A stretch of DNA of 64,000 nucleotides, taken from positions 115,204 through 179,203 of the forward strand of contig JAJCYA010000002.1 of the NCBI GenBank assembly GCA_029263095.1, given 5' to 3'. This DNA is from Acidimicrobiia bacterium. Its GTDB lineage: Bacteria > Actinomycetota > Acidimicrobiia > Spongiisociales > UBA11373. The notes below the pieces were generated by a model. That model saw only the letters and a program-made list of their open reading frames with translations. It ran no database searches and was not told the origin of the DNA. The position numbers were made by a program, and so were the translations under genes. Positions 1 through 8,562 of this stretch are shown one piece after another. Position 1 is the stretch's first letter; every line of letters starts with the position of its first letter.

Positions 1-84
1 GATGAGCACCGCGGCGGCCAGTCCCCCGATGGCAAGCGTGGTGACCGACACCACCACCATGCTCCAGAAGAAGCGGCGCCGCAT
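1..84 (-). CDS. Sensor histidine kinase, N-terminal fragment (runs off window)
   Basis: Only the first 28 codons are present; the gene continues beyond base 1. The ATG at 84..82 overlaps the TGA of the response-regulator gene by one base (ATGA), so the two are translationally coupled. The visible residues start MRRRFFWSM and continue as a hydrophobic stretch, which is a basic cytoplasmic N-terminus leading into a first transmembrane helix. Following a PhoB-type regulator directly, a membrane sensor kinase is by far the likeliest product. That is inferred from position, because no kinase motif lies inside the window. Confidence 0.7.
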   Translation of the reverse strand, partial: MRRRFFWSMVVVSVTTLAIGGLAAAVLI

Positions 85-758
85 CAGCTGCCCAGGCGAT
101 AGCCGACGCCCCAAGCGGTCTCGATCGGAAGCCCTTCGAGCTTCTTCCGGAGCTGTCGAATGTGGACATCCACTGTGCGTGTCTCGCCGAAGTACTCATA
201 CCCCCACACGGCTTCGAGTATCTGACCCCGGCTGAGGACGAGTCCGGCGTTCTCAGCGAGATACCACAGGAGGTCGAATTCGCGAGCCGTGGGACGTACC
301 GTTTCTCCGTCGCCGCCCCTCACCTCACGACGACCGGAATCGATCTCCCACCCTTCGATCTCAATGACAGAGGGAGCGCGAGGCTCGTCTTCAGAACGCC
401 GAAGGACTGCCCGCACACGTGCCACCAACTCTCGAGGCGAGAACGGCTTCGTCACGTAATCGTCGGCGCCAATCTCGAGTCCGACGATCTTGTCTACCTC
501 TGAGTCCCGCGCCGTCAACATGATGATCGGGACATCCGACATAGCCCTGATCCGCCGGCACACCTCCACTCCGTCCATCCCCGGAAGACCCAGATCGAGC
601 AGCACCACTCGCGGGTCACGATCCCGCACGGCATCCAACCCCTGCGGACCATCGGGTGCGTGCAGGAGCCGAAATCCCTCCTGCTCGAAGTACATCCGAA
701 CGAGATCCGCGATCGACTCCTCATCCTCGATGAGGACGATCGTTCCCCGGCTGGTCAT
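84..758 (-). CDS. Two-component response regulator, OmpR/PhoB family
   Basis: A 224-residue DNA-binding response regulator. The N-terminal receiver domain (about 1-120) has the acidic pair E11/D12, the phospho-acceptor D55 in a LLDLGLPG motif, T82 in MLTARD and K104 in VTKPF, so it looks catalytically complete. The C-terminal winged helix (about 130-224) has the family's TAREFDLLWYL and TVDVHIRQLRKKLE segments. It is followed with ATGA overlap by a membrane protein, presumably its kinase, and lies 27 bp downstream of ygfZ on the same strand, so it may be co-transcribed with trpE-ygfZ. The AGGAG about 10 bases before the ATG is a plausible ribosome site. The signal sensed cannot be told from sequence. 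Confidence 0.95.
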   Translation of the reverse strand: MTSRGTIVLIEDEESIADLVRMYFEQEGFRLLHAPDGPQGLDAVRDRDPRVVLLDLGLPGMDGVEVCRRIRAMSDVPIIMLTARDSEVDKIVGLEIGADDYVTKPFSPRELVARVRAVLRRSEDEPRAPSVIEIEGWEIDSGRREVRGGDGETVRPTAREFDLLWYLAENAGLVLSRGQILEAVWGYEYFGETRTVDVHIRQLRKKLEGLPIETAWGVGYRLGS

Positions 759-785
759 GACGTGCCTGCTCCTGTGCGGTCGATA

Positions 786-1772
786 TCAGTGTCGGTTGTC
801 TGTGTAAGAAGAATGTGAGATCCCTGAGAAATCATCCAGTGGGAGAGCGAGCACCCTGGCCTCAACACTGCCGGACTCCCAGCGAACCGCTACCTCATCA
901 CCTGCTTCGATCTCGCGGCGCACCATCGCCAACGCCGCAGGCGCCCCCATCGCCAGTGACTCCCCCACCGTCGAAAGGGTGCCCACAACGGCATCGCCTG
1001 CCACAACTTCGGAACCGGCGGGCGGCACCACGTTGCCGGACATCGTTACTCCCACCAAACGGCGATTTACTCTGCCTCTGGAATCGATTCGGGCCACCAG
1101 CTCCTGACCGACGTAGCAACCTTTGGTGAACGACACCGATTCGACGACCAGTCCGGACTCCTGGGGAATCGTTGCCTCATCGACATCTACGCCCATGATC
1201 GGCTCACCGGCCTCGATCCGGATGGCATCGGCTGCAACCCTGCCTGCCGGCATTACGCCGAGCCCTTCCAGGCGTTCGTCATCGATCCCCGCCAGCAAGA
1301 GTCTGCTGAGTGGCACCCCGCCGAGCAGTGCCACAGTCATGCCGTCGGGATCGATCCAGTCCATCCCTTGGTCCGAACCGGTCCTACCGATCACGTCGGC
1401 GAGATCTGAGCCCCATACCTCGATGACGCGCCGCTCATCCAGCACGAACTCGACATCGACCCGGAACCTGAATCTCTCCAGGTGCTCTATGACACCCGCA
1501 CCCCTACCCGACCCAGTGACCATGCCGACACGCCCATTGCCCCGTAGCAACCACAAGAGGGCGACCAGCTTGCCGCGCGGTTCGAGCAGGAAGGAACGGG
1601 CTGTCGTCCCTGCGGTCATGCCGGCGACGTCCTGACTCACCTGCCCGTCCAGGAAGGCAACCGCGTCCTCCCCCGATACCCAAACGATCTCGCTGTGATC
1701 CGTGACGTATCCCTCACCCGAGCGGAGCGCCAAGTATTCGGAGGTGACATCGCCGAAATCTGGTCTCAACAT
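786..1772 (-). CDS. ygfZ: YgfZ/GcvT-type folate-binding protein
   Basis: A 328-residue member of the GcvT-like family. YgfZ proteins bind tetrahydrofolate and support iron-sulfur cluster assembly or repair in the cytoplasm. The diagnostic motif KGCYVGQE is at about residues 217-224 with the conserved cysteine, followed by the family's arginine-rich strand and a C-terminal barrel. The chosen ATG at 1772 overlaps the trpE stop as ATGA; the frame is open further upstream, but that part is basic, low-complexity sequence inside trpE. The coupling to trpE is positional only and does not imply a role in tryptophan synthesis. Aminomethyltransferase activity is unlikely because this is the short YgfZ form. 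Confidence 0.9.
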   Translation of the reverse strand: MLRPDFGDVTSEYLALRSGEGYVTDHSEIVWVSGEDAVAFLDGQVSQDVAGMTAGTTARSFLLEPRGKLVALLWLLRGNGRVGMVTGSGRGAGVIEHLERFRFRVDVEFVLDERRVIEVWGSDLADVIGRTGSDQGMDWIDPDGMTVALLGGVPLSRLLLAGIDDERLEGLGVMPAGRVAADAIRIEAGEPIMGVDVDEATIPQESGLVVESVSFTKGCYVGQELVARIDSRGRVNRRLVGVTMSGNVVPPAGSEVVAGDAVVGTLSTVGESLAMGAPAALAMVRREIEAGDEVAVRWESGSVEARVLALPLDDFSGISHSSYTDNRH

Positions 1773-3241
1773 CAGACGGCCTCGGCGGCGCCGATGGCAG
1801 CCAGCACGGCAGCGGCCTTTTCGACACACTCCGTGTACTCGCGTTCTGGGTCGGAATCGGCCACGACGCCTGCTCCGGCCTGGACCCACGCGACTCCATC
1901 GGCAGCCACCATTGTTCTCAGGGCGATGGCTGTGTCCACGTTCCCCGAGAAGTCGATATACCCGACCGCCCCCGCGTACGGACCGCGGGCCACCGGCTCC
2001 AGGTCGTCGATGATCTGCATCGCCCGCACTTTCGGCGCTCCTGAGACCGTTCCGTGGGGGAACGTGGCCCTCAAGACGTCCAGAGGACCTAGATCGTCCC
2101 GCAACTCACCGCTCACGCCGGACACGATGTGCATCACGTGTGAGTAGCGCTCAATGACCATCAGGTCATCCACGGCCACCGATCCAAACTCTGAAACTCG
2201 ACCGATGTCGTTGCGGGCGAGATCGATCAGCATCACATGCTCGGCACGCTCCTTGGGATCCGCCAGCAACTCGGCGGCAAGGGCGTCGTCCTCCTCGGCG
2301 GTGGCCCCTCTCCTCCTGGTGCCGGCGATGGGTCGACTGTGTACTCGACCATCCCTGACGCGCACCATGAGTTCGGGCGACGACCCGGCGATCGTGAGAT
2401 CGCCGTGGCGCAGAAAGAACATGTATGGCGAAGGGTTGACAACCCGCAGCGCCCGATACGCCGCAAACGGATCAGCATCGAGCGGAACCTGGAACCGGAT
2501 GGAAGGCACGATCTGGAACGCATCGCCCGCCTCGATGTGCCCGATCGCCCTCTCAACGGCTGCCACGAATTCGGGACGGGACATCGAAGCGGACGCGTCC
2601 GGTGTCTCTCCGAACTCGGGCACTTCACGATGGAGGGTCGGTCGCCCGGCATCCAGTTGGGCGACGGCGCCGGCGAGATGCTGCGCCGCCTCGTCCCAGG
2701 AGGCGCCTGGGTCGGCTCCCGGTACGACGTTGCGGACCAGGGTCACCGTCTGGTTGAAACGATCGACGGCCGCCAACGACCCGACGGCATGCCAGACCAT
2801 CGTCGGGAGTTCCCTGTCGTCTTCCGGCCGATTGGGAAGGTGCTCTACTTGCCGCACGGCGTCGTAGGCCAGATATCCGACCAAACCGGAGTGAAGTGGT
2901 GGGAGTGTCTCGTCCTCCCACACCCGATAGGTGGAAACGATCCGCTCCAAAGCATCCAGGGGCGCATCCCCGAAGACGTCGGGTCCGTCTCCTGTCACCG
3001 TTGTGGTCGAATCGTCCCCAACCACCGAAAACAGCGAATCCCACCCGACAAACGACCACCTGGCCCAGGTGTCTCCGCCCTCGACCGACTCCAGCAAGAA
3101 GGCATCGTCATGATCTTGAGCCAGAGCCTCAAAGACGCTCACCGCGGTATCCCGATCCCCCAGCAGTTGGGTGTGCACCGCAATCAGGTCGTACTCACCT
3201 GCGAGCCCGATGAACGCCGCACGGTTGGGAATGATCGTCAT
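1772..3241 (-). CDS. trpE: Anthranilate synthase component I
   Basis: A 489-residue chorismate-binding enzyme that converts chorismate and ammonia or glutamine to anthranilate, the first step of tryptophan synthesis. The C-terminal chorismate domain shows RPIAGTRRRG, the ELLADPKERAEH helix, LARNDIGRV, YSHVMHIVS and FPHGTVSGAPK. An N-terminal LLES motif near residues 49-52 matches the tryptophan feedback site of TrpE, which favours TrpE over the p-aminobenzoate enzyme PabB. No trpG or other trp gene is adjacent. The stop overlaps the ygfZ start. The upstream leader can form two hairpins (separate entry), so expression may be controlled in the 5' leader. Confidence 0.95.
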   Translation of the reverse strand: MTIIPNRAAFIGLAGEYDLIAVHTQLLGDRDTAVSVFEALAQDHDDAFLLESVEGGDTWARWSFVGWDSLFSVVGDDSTTTVTGDGPDVFGDAPLDALERIVSTYRVWEDETLPPLHSGLVGYLAYDAVRQVEHLPNRPEDDRELPTMVWHAVGSLAAVDRFNQTVTLVRNVVPGADPGASWDEAAQHLAGAVAQLDAGRPTLHREVPEFGETPDASASMSRPEFVAAVERAIGHIEAGDAFQIVPSIRFQVPLDADPFAAYRALRVVNPSPYMFFLRHGDLTIAGSSPELMVRVRDGRVHSRPIAGTRRRGATAEEDDALAAELLADPKERAEHVMLIDLARNDIGRVSEFGSVAVDDLMVIERYSHVMHIVSGVSGELRDDLGPLDVLRATFPHGTVSGAPKVRAMQIIDDLEPVARGPYAGAVGYIDFSGNVDTAIALRTMVAADGVAWVQAGAGVVADSDPEREYTECVEKAAAVLAAIGAAEAV

Positions 3242-3307
3242 CGCGCCAGAGGGTAGGGAGGGTGTCGCCAGAAGCGACGGAAAGCGCGATCGCGCAAAGG
3301 TTGGCGA

Positions 3308-3401
3308 TTACGTAGAAGAGCACTCGACACCACAGGCGTCGAGTGCTGCGAAGAAGAAGAACAACAACCAACTCGGCCTCCCGCCGAGCGTCGCCTCCTT
3401 T
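3308..3401 (-). promoter_or_regulatory. Structured 5' leader of trpE (possible attenuator)
   Basis: On the trpE-sense strand a strong AAAGGAGG (3401..3394) has no usual start codon at normal spacing. A hairpin follows at 3388..3372 (six pairs, five-base loop), then a pyrimidine-rich TTG/TTC run, then an 11-bp hairpin at 3345..3321 with one G-U pair and a TGT loop. The G-U pair would be an A-C mismatch on the other strand, so the structure belongs to the trpE-sense RNA. A short frame from TTG 3367 to TAA 3308 encodes four consecutive Phe codons just before the hairpin but no Trp codons, so classical Trp attenuation is not shown. TTGACG at 3427..3422 is a weak candidate -35. Confidence 0.4.
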
Positions 3402-3436
3402 CGACCCCTACCCGGGCTCGACGTCAACTCCAACGA

Positions 3437-3459
3437 GTCCGACGCCCAAAGCGTCGGAC
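3437..3459 (-). terminator. Hairpin terminator after ccdA
   Basis: A perfect nine-base stem (GTCCGACGC with GCGTCGGAC) and a five-base loop begin seven bases after the ccdA stop codon. No strong T run follows, which is common for actinobacterial terminators. It separates ccdA from the trpE leader. Confidence 0.6.
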
Positions 3460-3465
3460 GCTCCG

Positions 3466-4212
3466 TTATACATTCCAGAAGAACTCTGGGAGGAGGTCTT
3501 GGAACCACCTGCTGAGATCGACCAGGCGACCGGTCACCATCAGCAAGCCAAAGACGGCCAACAACGCTCCGGAACCGACAGTGATCGGGGTGAAATGCCG
3601 CTTCATCCAACCGAATGCTGAGTACGCCTTGGTGATTCCGATCCCGGCCAGGATGAACGGGACACCCAGGCCGAGCGAGTACACGAAGAGGAGGAACATT
3701 CCCTGGGCAACCGTGTCTTCTGTTGCGGCGATGGTAAGGATGGCGGCCAGGGTGGGCCCGATGCAGGGGGTCCAGCCGAATCCGAACGCAGCGCCCATCA
3801 CCGGCGGTGCCCACGCCCCCAGTCGCGACGGTCTCACTTCGACTCGCCGCTCCCGCATCATCGGCATGAGCAGGGTTGGGTTCCAGAGGGCGGAGATTGC
3901 GATAAACAGTCCCATGGCGATCACGATCCAGCCCGCCCAGACGGTGATCGTTCCCGAGTTCCGGAGCAGTGAGGACCCGACCGTTGTAGCAGTGGCTCCC
4001 AGCGCCACGAAGACTGCAGTAAACCCGCCAACGAAGAGCAGCGTCACCCGCAGCATTCGAGCCGTTGATGGCGTTCCCTCTGCCAGATCGGCCGCGGAAT
4101 AGCCACTCATCATTGACATGTAGCCCGGAAGCAGTGGCAGCACACAGGGCGAGAGGAACGAGAGCATGCCAAAGATGAACGCGGCAAAGACGTTCACGCT
4201 TTCGACACCCAC
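3466..4212 (-). CDS. ccdA: Cytochrome c biogenesis protein, CcdA family
   Basis: A 248-residue integral membrane thiol-disulfide carrier of the CcdA/DsbD-beta family, which passes reducing equivalents from cytoplasmic thioredoxin across the membrane for cytochrome c maturation or other extracytoplasmic thiols. The paired redox cysteines are visible: C23 in LSPCVLPLLPGY and C150 in FGWTPCIGPTL, each in the family's proline-containing helix. Six hydrophobic helices fit the family topology and length. The start is GTG 4212, preceded at four bases by a perfect AGGAGGT. No ResB/CcsA-type haem genes lie nearby, so the actual electron acceptor is unknown. It is transcribed divergently from csaA. Confidence 0.9.
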   Translation of the reverse strand: MGVESVNVFAAFIFGMLSFLSPCVLPLLPGYMSMMSGYSAADLAEGTPSTARMLRVTLLFVGGFTAVFVALGATATTVGSSLLRNSGTITVWAGWIVIAMGLFIAISALWNPTLLMPMMRERRVEVRPSRLGAWAPPVMGAAFGFGWTPCIGPTLAAILTIAATEDTVAQGMFLLFVYSLGLGVPFILAGIGITKAYSAFGWMKRHFTPITVGSGALLAVFGLLMVTGRLVDLSRWFQDLLPEFFWNV

Positions 4213-4357
4213 TGGTACCTCCTGGGACGGATCTGTAACGGTATCGGTGTTCGAAGTGTTCCCGGCCCATCATGCGACGAAACCCACATTCGGGTCCGGG
4301 TTGCGCCGGCGTGCCCTCGGATACGGTCACAAGGCATCTCGGCACTAGCCTCGCCCG

Positions 4358-4684
4358 ATGCCCACGATCCAAGACTGGCATGACCTCGATGTTCGCACCG
4401 GCCGCATAGTTCGAGCGGAGCCGAACACCGGGGCGCGTGACCCCGCACACTGCCTTTGGATCGACTTCGGCGAGCTGGGAGAACTCCAGAGTTCGGCCAA
4501 GATCACCGATCTCTACCAAGCCGACGAGCTGGTAGGTCGGACCGTGGTGGCCGTGACGGGATTCGACTCGATGCGCATCGGAGGTTTCCGTTCCGATGTT
4601 CTCGTCATTGGTGCGGAGACGCCCGATGGGGTCGTCCTCCTCCGGCCCGACGTCGACGTCGAACCCGGCACGGTCGTCGCCTGA
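4358..4684 (+). CDS. csaA: CsaA-like tRNA-binding domain protein
   Basis: A 108-residue stand-alone EMAP/Trbp111-type OB-fold protein. CsaA of Bacillus is described as an export-related chaperone, and the fold binds tRNA. Visible family features are DLDVRTGRIVRAE at the N-terminus, the SSAKITDLY segment in the middle and GFRSDVLVIGAE near the C-terminus. Length matches CsaA. It is the first gene of a short plus-strand unit with the transporter that begins immediately after it. The 145-bp gap to ccdA must hold both divergent promoters; I see no clear boxes there. Confidence 0.88.
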   Translation: MPTIQDWHDLDVRTGRIVRAEPNTGARDPAHCLWIDFGELGELQSSAKITDLYQADELVGRTVVAVTGFDSMRIGGFRSDVLVIGAETPDGVVLLRPDVDVEPGTVVA

Positions 4685-4685
4685 G

Positions 4686-5942
4686 TTGCGAATCCGAAAG
4701 ACACTGAGCCCGCCCGAACCGATCTCGCGTCGCGAGTTGGTCATCCTCGGTCTCTTTGCGATCGTGGCTCTTACCCAAGGATGGAGCGGAGCGGCGATTA
4801 CCCACGCCCTCCCGTTCGCCCAGGAGGACTTCGGTTGGAGCGATGCGAGGGTCTTCGACGTATTGGCTACCGTCCGCGCCATCTCCCTTCTGGCGCTGGC
4901 GCTGTCTTGGTACGGAGATCACAGAGGGAGAAGGCGACCACTGCTCATCGCATTCGTCCTGCTCCCCCTCGGGAACCTTGCGACCGCGATCTTCGCCGAC
5001 CCGGCATTCTTTTCGGGCATCCAGAGCGTGGCCCGCATCGGAACGATCGCACTCGGGTCCCTTGCTGTCGTAGTGCTTGCAGAGGAGGTCAAGCCGGGCA
5101 TCCGTTCGTATGCCATCGGTGTCTATGCCCTCTTTGGTTCTCTCGGGACCGGTCTCGGACTCCTCTTACGCCCACTCGCTGCCGGCGGCGCTGACTCATG
5201 GCGCCTCATCTTCGCCCTGAGCTCGATCCCACTACTGGCCGCACCATTCCTCGCCCTACGGATCGGCGAGTCGAGGGCCTACGTGCAACGCGCCTCCCGA
5301 CCCAGCTTGGGAGCCGTTCTCAAGGCACCTCACGGCCGGCGGTTCTGGCCCATGGCCGGCGTCGCATTTGCAATCTCAGCGTTTACCGCCCCTGCAGCCA
5401 ACCTGGCTCTCGTCCGTCTCGAGAACGATCTCGGGTGGTCGGCGGCCGCGGCGTCGCTCCTGCTTGCGATCACGAGCGCTCCGGGAGTCACCATCGGCCT
5501 CTTGGCCGGTGGGCGCCTGTCCGATATCGCCGGTCGCAAGCCCACGGAAGTGGTGAGCATCGTGCTCGGAGTAGCAGGCGGCGTGGCGTTCTACTTCCTC
5601 GAATCGGGACTGCTCATGGGTTTGGCGATCTTCGTCTCGACCCTGGGAGCATTCGGCTTCGCCCCGGCGTTTGGCTCCCACCGGTCCGAGCTGTTCCCCA
5701 CCGAGGTCAGATCCACAGCTTCAGCCTGGATCGTCAACGCCAGCATCGCAGGTGGTCTCACAGGCTTTGCCGCCGGACGTTTCGTGGTCGATGCGTGGGG
5801 AGTCCCCACAACCATCGCCACTCTGGGCGCCTTCGTGCTGGTGGCGTCGGTGCTCATCCGATTGTTGCCCGAAACGAAGGGACTTCATCTCACGCCGGAC
5901 GCAGAGGAGATCGAGTTGCCGCCCGGCGCCATGCCAGGGTGA
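4686..5942 (+). CDS. MFS transporter
   Basis: A major facilitator superfamily permease of about 418 residues with 12 predicted membrane helices. Motif A appears twice, as GDHRGRRRPLL after helix 2 and GRLSDIAGRKPTE after helix 8, and the C-terminus carries LLPETKGL, a signature of the sugar-porter-like branch. The frame is open back to an ATG at 4596 inside csaA, but the proposed start is TTG 4686, two bases after the csaA stop. The extension upstream is serine/proline-rich and lacks a helix. The 3' end overlaps the convergent MATE gene by 53 bp. The substrate is unknown. Confidence 0.85.
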   Translation: MRIRKTLSPPEPISRRELVILGLFAIVALTQGWSGAAITHALPFAQEDFGWSDARVFDVLATVRAISLLALALSWYGDHRGRRRPLLIAFVLLPLGNLATAIFADPAFFSGIQSVARIGTIALGSLAVVVLAEEVKPGIRSYAIGVYALFGSLGTGLGLLLRPLAAGGADSWRLIFALSSIPLLAAPFLALRIGESRAYVQRASRPSLGAVLKAPHGRRFWPMAGVAFAISAFTAPAANLALVRLENDLGWSAAAASLLLAITSAPGVTIGLLAGGRLSDIAGRKPTEVVSIVLGVAGGVAFYFLESGLLMGLAIFVSTLGAFGFAPAFGSHRSELFPTEVRSTASAWIVNASIAGGLTGFAAGRFVVDAWGVPTTIATLGAFVLVASVLIRLLPETKGLHLTPDAEEIELPPGAMPG

Positions 5943-7212
5943 CCAAGCGTGCCAGCAGGAGCACGACCACTCCCCACCACACGCCGGGAAGCCCCCATCC
6001 GAACGGCAGCACCAGCGCAAGCACAACGCCCGACATCAGGGCGGAGACTGCCATCGCAATGGCGAGAAACGAGAAATCGCCTGCTCCGATGAAGACACCG
6101 TCCCACACGAAAACAACGGCAGCTATCGGCTGGATGATGGCCACCAGCCAATAGGCAGTCTCGAATTCGGAGATCACACCGGGATCACCGGTAAACCAGG
6201 ATCCGATCACTGAGGCCATCGCCCACAGGACGCCCATCAAGGCCAGCCCGACAAAGACTCCGATTACCAGCAATCGATCCGCAACCTCGACGACGGCGCT
6301 CCATTCGCCCGACCCGCGGAGCTTGCCGACGAGCGCCTGGGCGGCGATCGCAAGGGCATCGACTGCCAGAGCCAAGAAGATGAAGAGTTGCGAGAGAATC
6401 TGGTGGGCCGCCACCGCGTCCTCCGACACCCGAGCAGCTACTGCGGTCGCCGCAGTAAAGGCTGCCAGCAGCGACCCGGTGCGAATAGCGAGGTCGCGAC
6501 CAATGCGGAGGAATGCCAGCACTTCGGTCATCACCGGCCTTGCTCCGTCGAGACCGTACGTGCTGCGACCCCGTCTCAACAAGGCTACGAATACGAAGGC
6601 TCCCAGCCATTGGGCGATCACGGTGGCCCATGCAGCGCCGGCAACGCCCATACCCGCTCCGAAGATGAGCAGCGGATCGAGAATCAGGTTCAACCCTGTG
6701 ATCCCGAGCGCCACCACGAAGGGAGTTCGGGTGTCCTGGTGGCCCCGATACGCGCCGTGAGCTGCTCGAACGAGCAAGACGGCTGGAGCCGCAAGCGCTC
6801 TGATCATCACATACGTCACGCCCTCGGCCTTTACGGCTCCCGACGCTCCCAGCGCCCCCATCGCAGGACCGGCCAACAGAAGGAGCAGGACCGCAACCCC
6901 AACCCCGGAAACCACCGCCAGAGCGCCGGCAGTCAGGGTGGCTCGACCGGCGGCAGCCCGATCGCCTCCTCCCACCGACCGTGCGACCTCGGTGGTGGTT
7001 CCGTACTCGAGAAAGTTGAAGACGAAGAAGGCAACTCCAAAGAGAGCCGAGGCCACCCCCAGACCGGCCAAAGAATCAGATCCCACCCGGCCCACGAACG
7101 CGGTGTCGATGAGACCAAGCAAAGGATCGGCGATAAGCGATCCAAGAGCCGGGAGGGCCAGAGCGGCCACCGCTCGATCGTGCCGGGAGCGCAGCCGGAG
7201 CGCCTCTCTCAT
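5890..7212 (-). CDS. MATE family efflux transporter (DinF-like)
   Basis: A 440-residue multidrug and toxin extrusion family protein, an ion-coupled antiporter with 12 membrane helices. The N-terminus ALPALGSLIADPLLGLIDTA is typical of the DinF/NorM family, as are the GRVGSDSLAGLGVA loop and the GLNLILDPLLIFG segment at mid-protein. The chosen ATG at 7212 overlaps the endonuclease III stop (ATGA); an in-frame ATG at 7245 lies inside nth. Coupling to nth, a DNA repair gene, is consistent with the DinF association with damage responses but does not prove it. The last 53 bp are antisense to the MFS gene end. Confidence 0.9.
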   Translation of the reverse strand: MREALRLRSRHDRAVAALALPALGSLIADPLLGLIDTAFVGRVGSDSLAGLGVASALFGVAFFVFNFLEYGTTTEVARSVGGGDRAAAGRATLTAGALAVVSGVGVAVLLLLLAGPAMGALGASGAVKAEGVTYVMIRALAAPAVLLVRAAHGAYRGHQDTRTPFVVALGITGLNLILDPLLIFGAGMGVAGAAWATVIAQWLGAFVFVALLRRGRSTYGLDGARPVMTEVLAFLRIGRDLAIRTGSLLAAFTAATAVAARVSEDAVAAHQILSQLFIFLALAVDALAIAAQALVGKLRGSGEWSAVVEVADRLLVIGVFVGLALMGVLWAMASVIGSWFTGDPGVISEFETAYWLVAIIQPIAAVVFVWDGVFIGAGDFSFLAIAMAVSALMSGVVLALVLPFGWGLPGVWWGVVVLLLARLVTLAWRRAATRSPLRPA

Positions 7213-7865
7213 CCCGGGAAGGGCGTCTTGTCGGGAAACCGACACCTATCGACCATCTCGCATTCCCAACAGCGCGGCTTGCGAGAATCACACACGTCCC
7301 GCCCGAATTGGATGTACCGCATCGAGATCCCACTCCACTCCTTCTGCGGGTAAAGGTTGCGCAGGTCCGTTTCAACCTTCGTCGGATCGGTTTCATCGGT
7401 CAGCGAGAGCCGATAGGCGACACGCTTGACATGCGTATCGACCGCAATCGCAGGCAGGTCCCAGACCTCTGCGAGCACGACACTGGCCGTCTTGCGGCCT
7501 ACGCCGCGCAGCGTCACCAGTTCATCGAGATCGCGGGGAACCTCTCCGTGGAAACGCTCCAAGAGGTCTTGGCTGAGCGCGATGATCGATTTGGTCTTCT
7601 GTCGATAGAAGCCCGTGCTGAAGATGACCGCCTCGACTTCCTCTGGGTTTGCGGCTCCCAGATCTGCCGGTTCAGGCCAGCGAGAAAACAGCGCCGGCGC
7701 CACCTTGTTGACGTTCTCGTCTGTCGTCTGAGCACTCATGACGGTGACGACCAGCAACTGCCACGGGCTCCGGTAGTCGAGTTCGGTTCGAATGGTCGGG
7801 TACCGCTTCTTCAGACGCCCCAGGAGAGTTCGAGCGTGACGGCGGGCGGCTGCATCGGTTGGCAC
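7209..7865 (-). CDS. nth: Endonuclease III
   Basis: A base-excision-repair DNA glycosylase/AP lyase for oxidised pyrimidines, 218 residues from the chosen start. The helix-hairpin-helix LVTLRGVGRKTASVVL holds the catalytic lysine, VDTHVKRV holds the catalytic aspartate, and the C-terminus binds a 4Fe-4S cluster through C-x6-C-x2-C-x5-C, fully present. The start is taken as GTG 7865 because the protein then aligns with the usual N-terminus. An upstream ATG at 7919 would overlap the divergent xpt start. It shares a roughly 40-bp divergent gap with xpt and is coupled to the MATE gene downstream. Confidence 0.95.
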   Translation of the reverse strand: MPTDAAARRHARTLLGRLKKRYPTIRTELDYRSPWQLLVVTVMSAQTTDENVNKVAPALFSRWPEPADLGAANPEEVEAVIFSTGFYRQKTKSIIALSQDLLERFHGEVPRDLDELVTLRGVGRKTASVVLAEVWDLPAIAVDTHVKRVAYRLSLTDETDPTKVETDLRNLYPQKEWSGISMRYIQFGRDVCDSRKPRCWECEMVDRCRFPDKTPFPG

Positions 7866-7905
7866 GGTCGGCGATGGTAACGGCGCGCCGGTTACCCTCT
7901 GCCAC

Positions 7906-8499
7906 GTGATCGACCCCAACTCCGCAGGAGCTGTTCAGCTCCGTACCGCCATCGCCGAGCTGGGACGAGTTGAGGGATCGCTGCTCAAAGTCGACGGGTT
8001 TCTAAACCATCGAGTTGAACCTCTTCTGATGATCGAGATCGGCCAGACGCTCGCAACCACGTTCGCTGCAACAGCGCCCGAGCTGGTCCTCACAGCCGAG
8101 GCGAGCGGGATTCCCCCTGCCCTCGCAACTGGCGCGGCGTTGGGGATTCCGGTCGTATACGCCAAGAAGTATCCCCGCAGCGACGCAGTGCGCCCGGCGT
8201 ATGTCCGGGAGGTTTCCTCCCCTACCAAGGGCGTTGAGTACCGCGTCGAGGTCGCTCGCCGAGTCTTGCCCGAGGGGACTCGGGTACTGGTGATCGACGA
8301 CTTCCTCTCTGGAGGCAGAACGGCCGAGGCGTTGGGCGAGATTGTCGCCGAGGCGGAATCCGTGCTCGTTGGCCTCGGATTCGTGATCGAAAAGGCGTTC
8401 ATGGAGGGACGGGGACGCCTCGAGGCCCACGGCTGGCACGTCGAGTCGGTCGCCGTCGTCACCTCGCTCGAGAACGGCGTCGTCTCGCTCCTCGATTGA
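7906..8499 (+). CDS. xpt: Xanthine phosphoribosyltransferase
   Basis: A 197-residue purine salvage enzyme converting xanthine and PRPP to XMP. The segment SLLKVDGFLNHRVEPLLM and the PRPP-binding loop VLVIDDFLSGG (about residues 126-136) closely follow the Bacillus Xpt pattern, as does IEKAFMEGR near the C-terminus. The start is GTG 7906, extending the usual Xpt N-terminus by a few residues. There is too little space upstream for a purine riboswitch of the Bacillus type, and none is seen. It is the first gene before two small membrane-protein genes on the same strand. Confidence 0.92.
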   Translation: MIDPNSAGAVQLRTAIAELGRVEGSLLKVDGFLNHRVEPLLMIEIGQTLATTFAATAPELVLTAEASGIPPALATGAALGIPVVYAKKYPRSDAVRPAYVREVSSPTKGVEYRVEVARRVLPEGTRVLVIDDFLSGGRTAEALGEIVAEAESVLVGLGFVIEKAFMEGRGRLEAHGWHVESVAVVTSLENGVVSLLD

Positions 8500-8562
8500 T
8501 TGGTGTGTTGGGGCAGAGCAGTCCGCCGCTACTCTCCGGCTCGCCCTGATCTCGGAGATCCC

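Noticed and set aside
2237..3256. Plus-strand open frame opposite trpE
   Set aside because: trpE is unambiguous on the minus strand; the opposite frame has no recognisable motif or ribosome site.
3308..4882. Open minus-strand frame of 524 codons across csaA and ccdA
   Set aside because: It is antisense to csaA, out of frame with ccdA, has an Arg/Gly-rich composition typical of shadow frames in GC-rich DNA, and matches no family. Only its last 20 codons are of interest as part of the trpE leader.
7866..7905. Purine riboswitch before xpt
   Set aside because: Only about 40 bp separate nth and xpt, and no aptamer-like pairing is seen; too short for a purine riboswitch.
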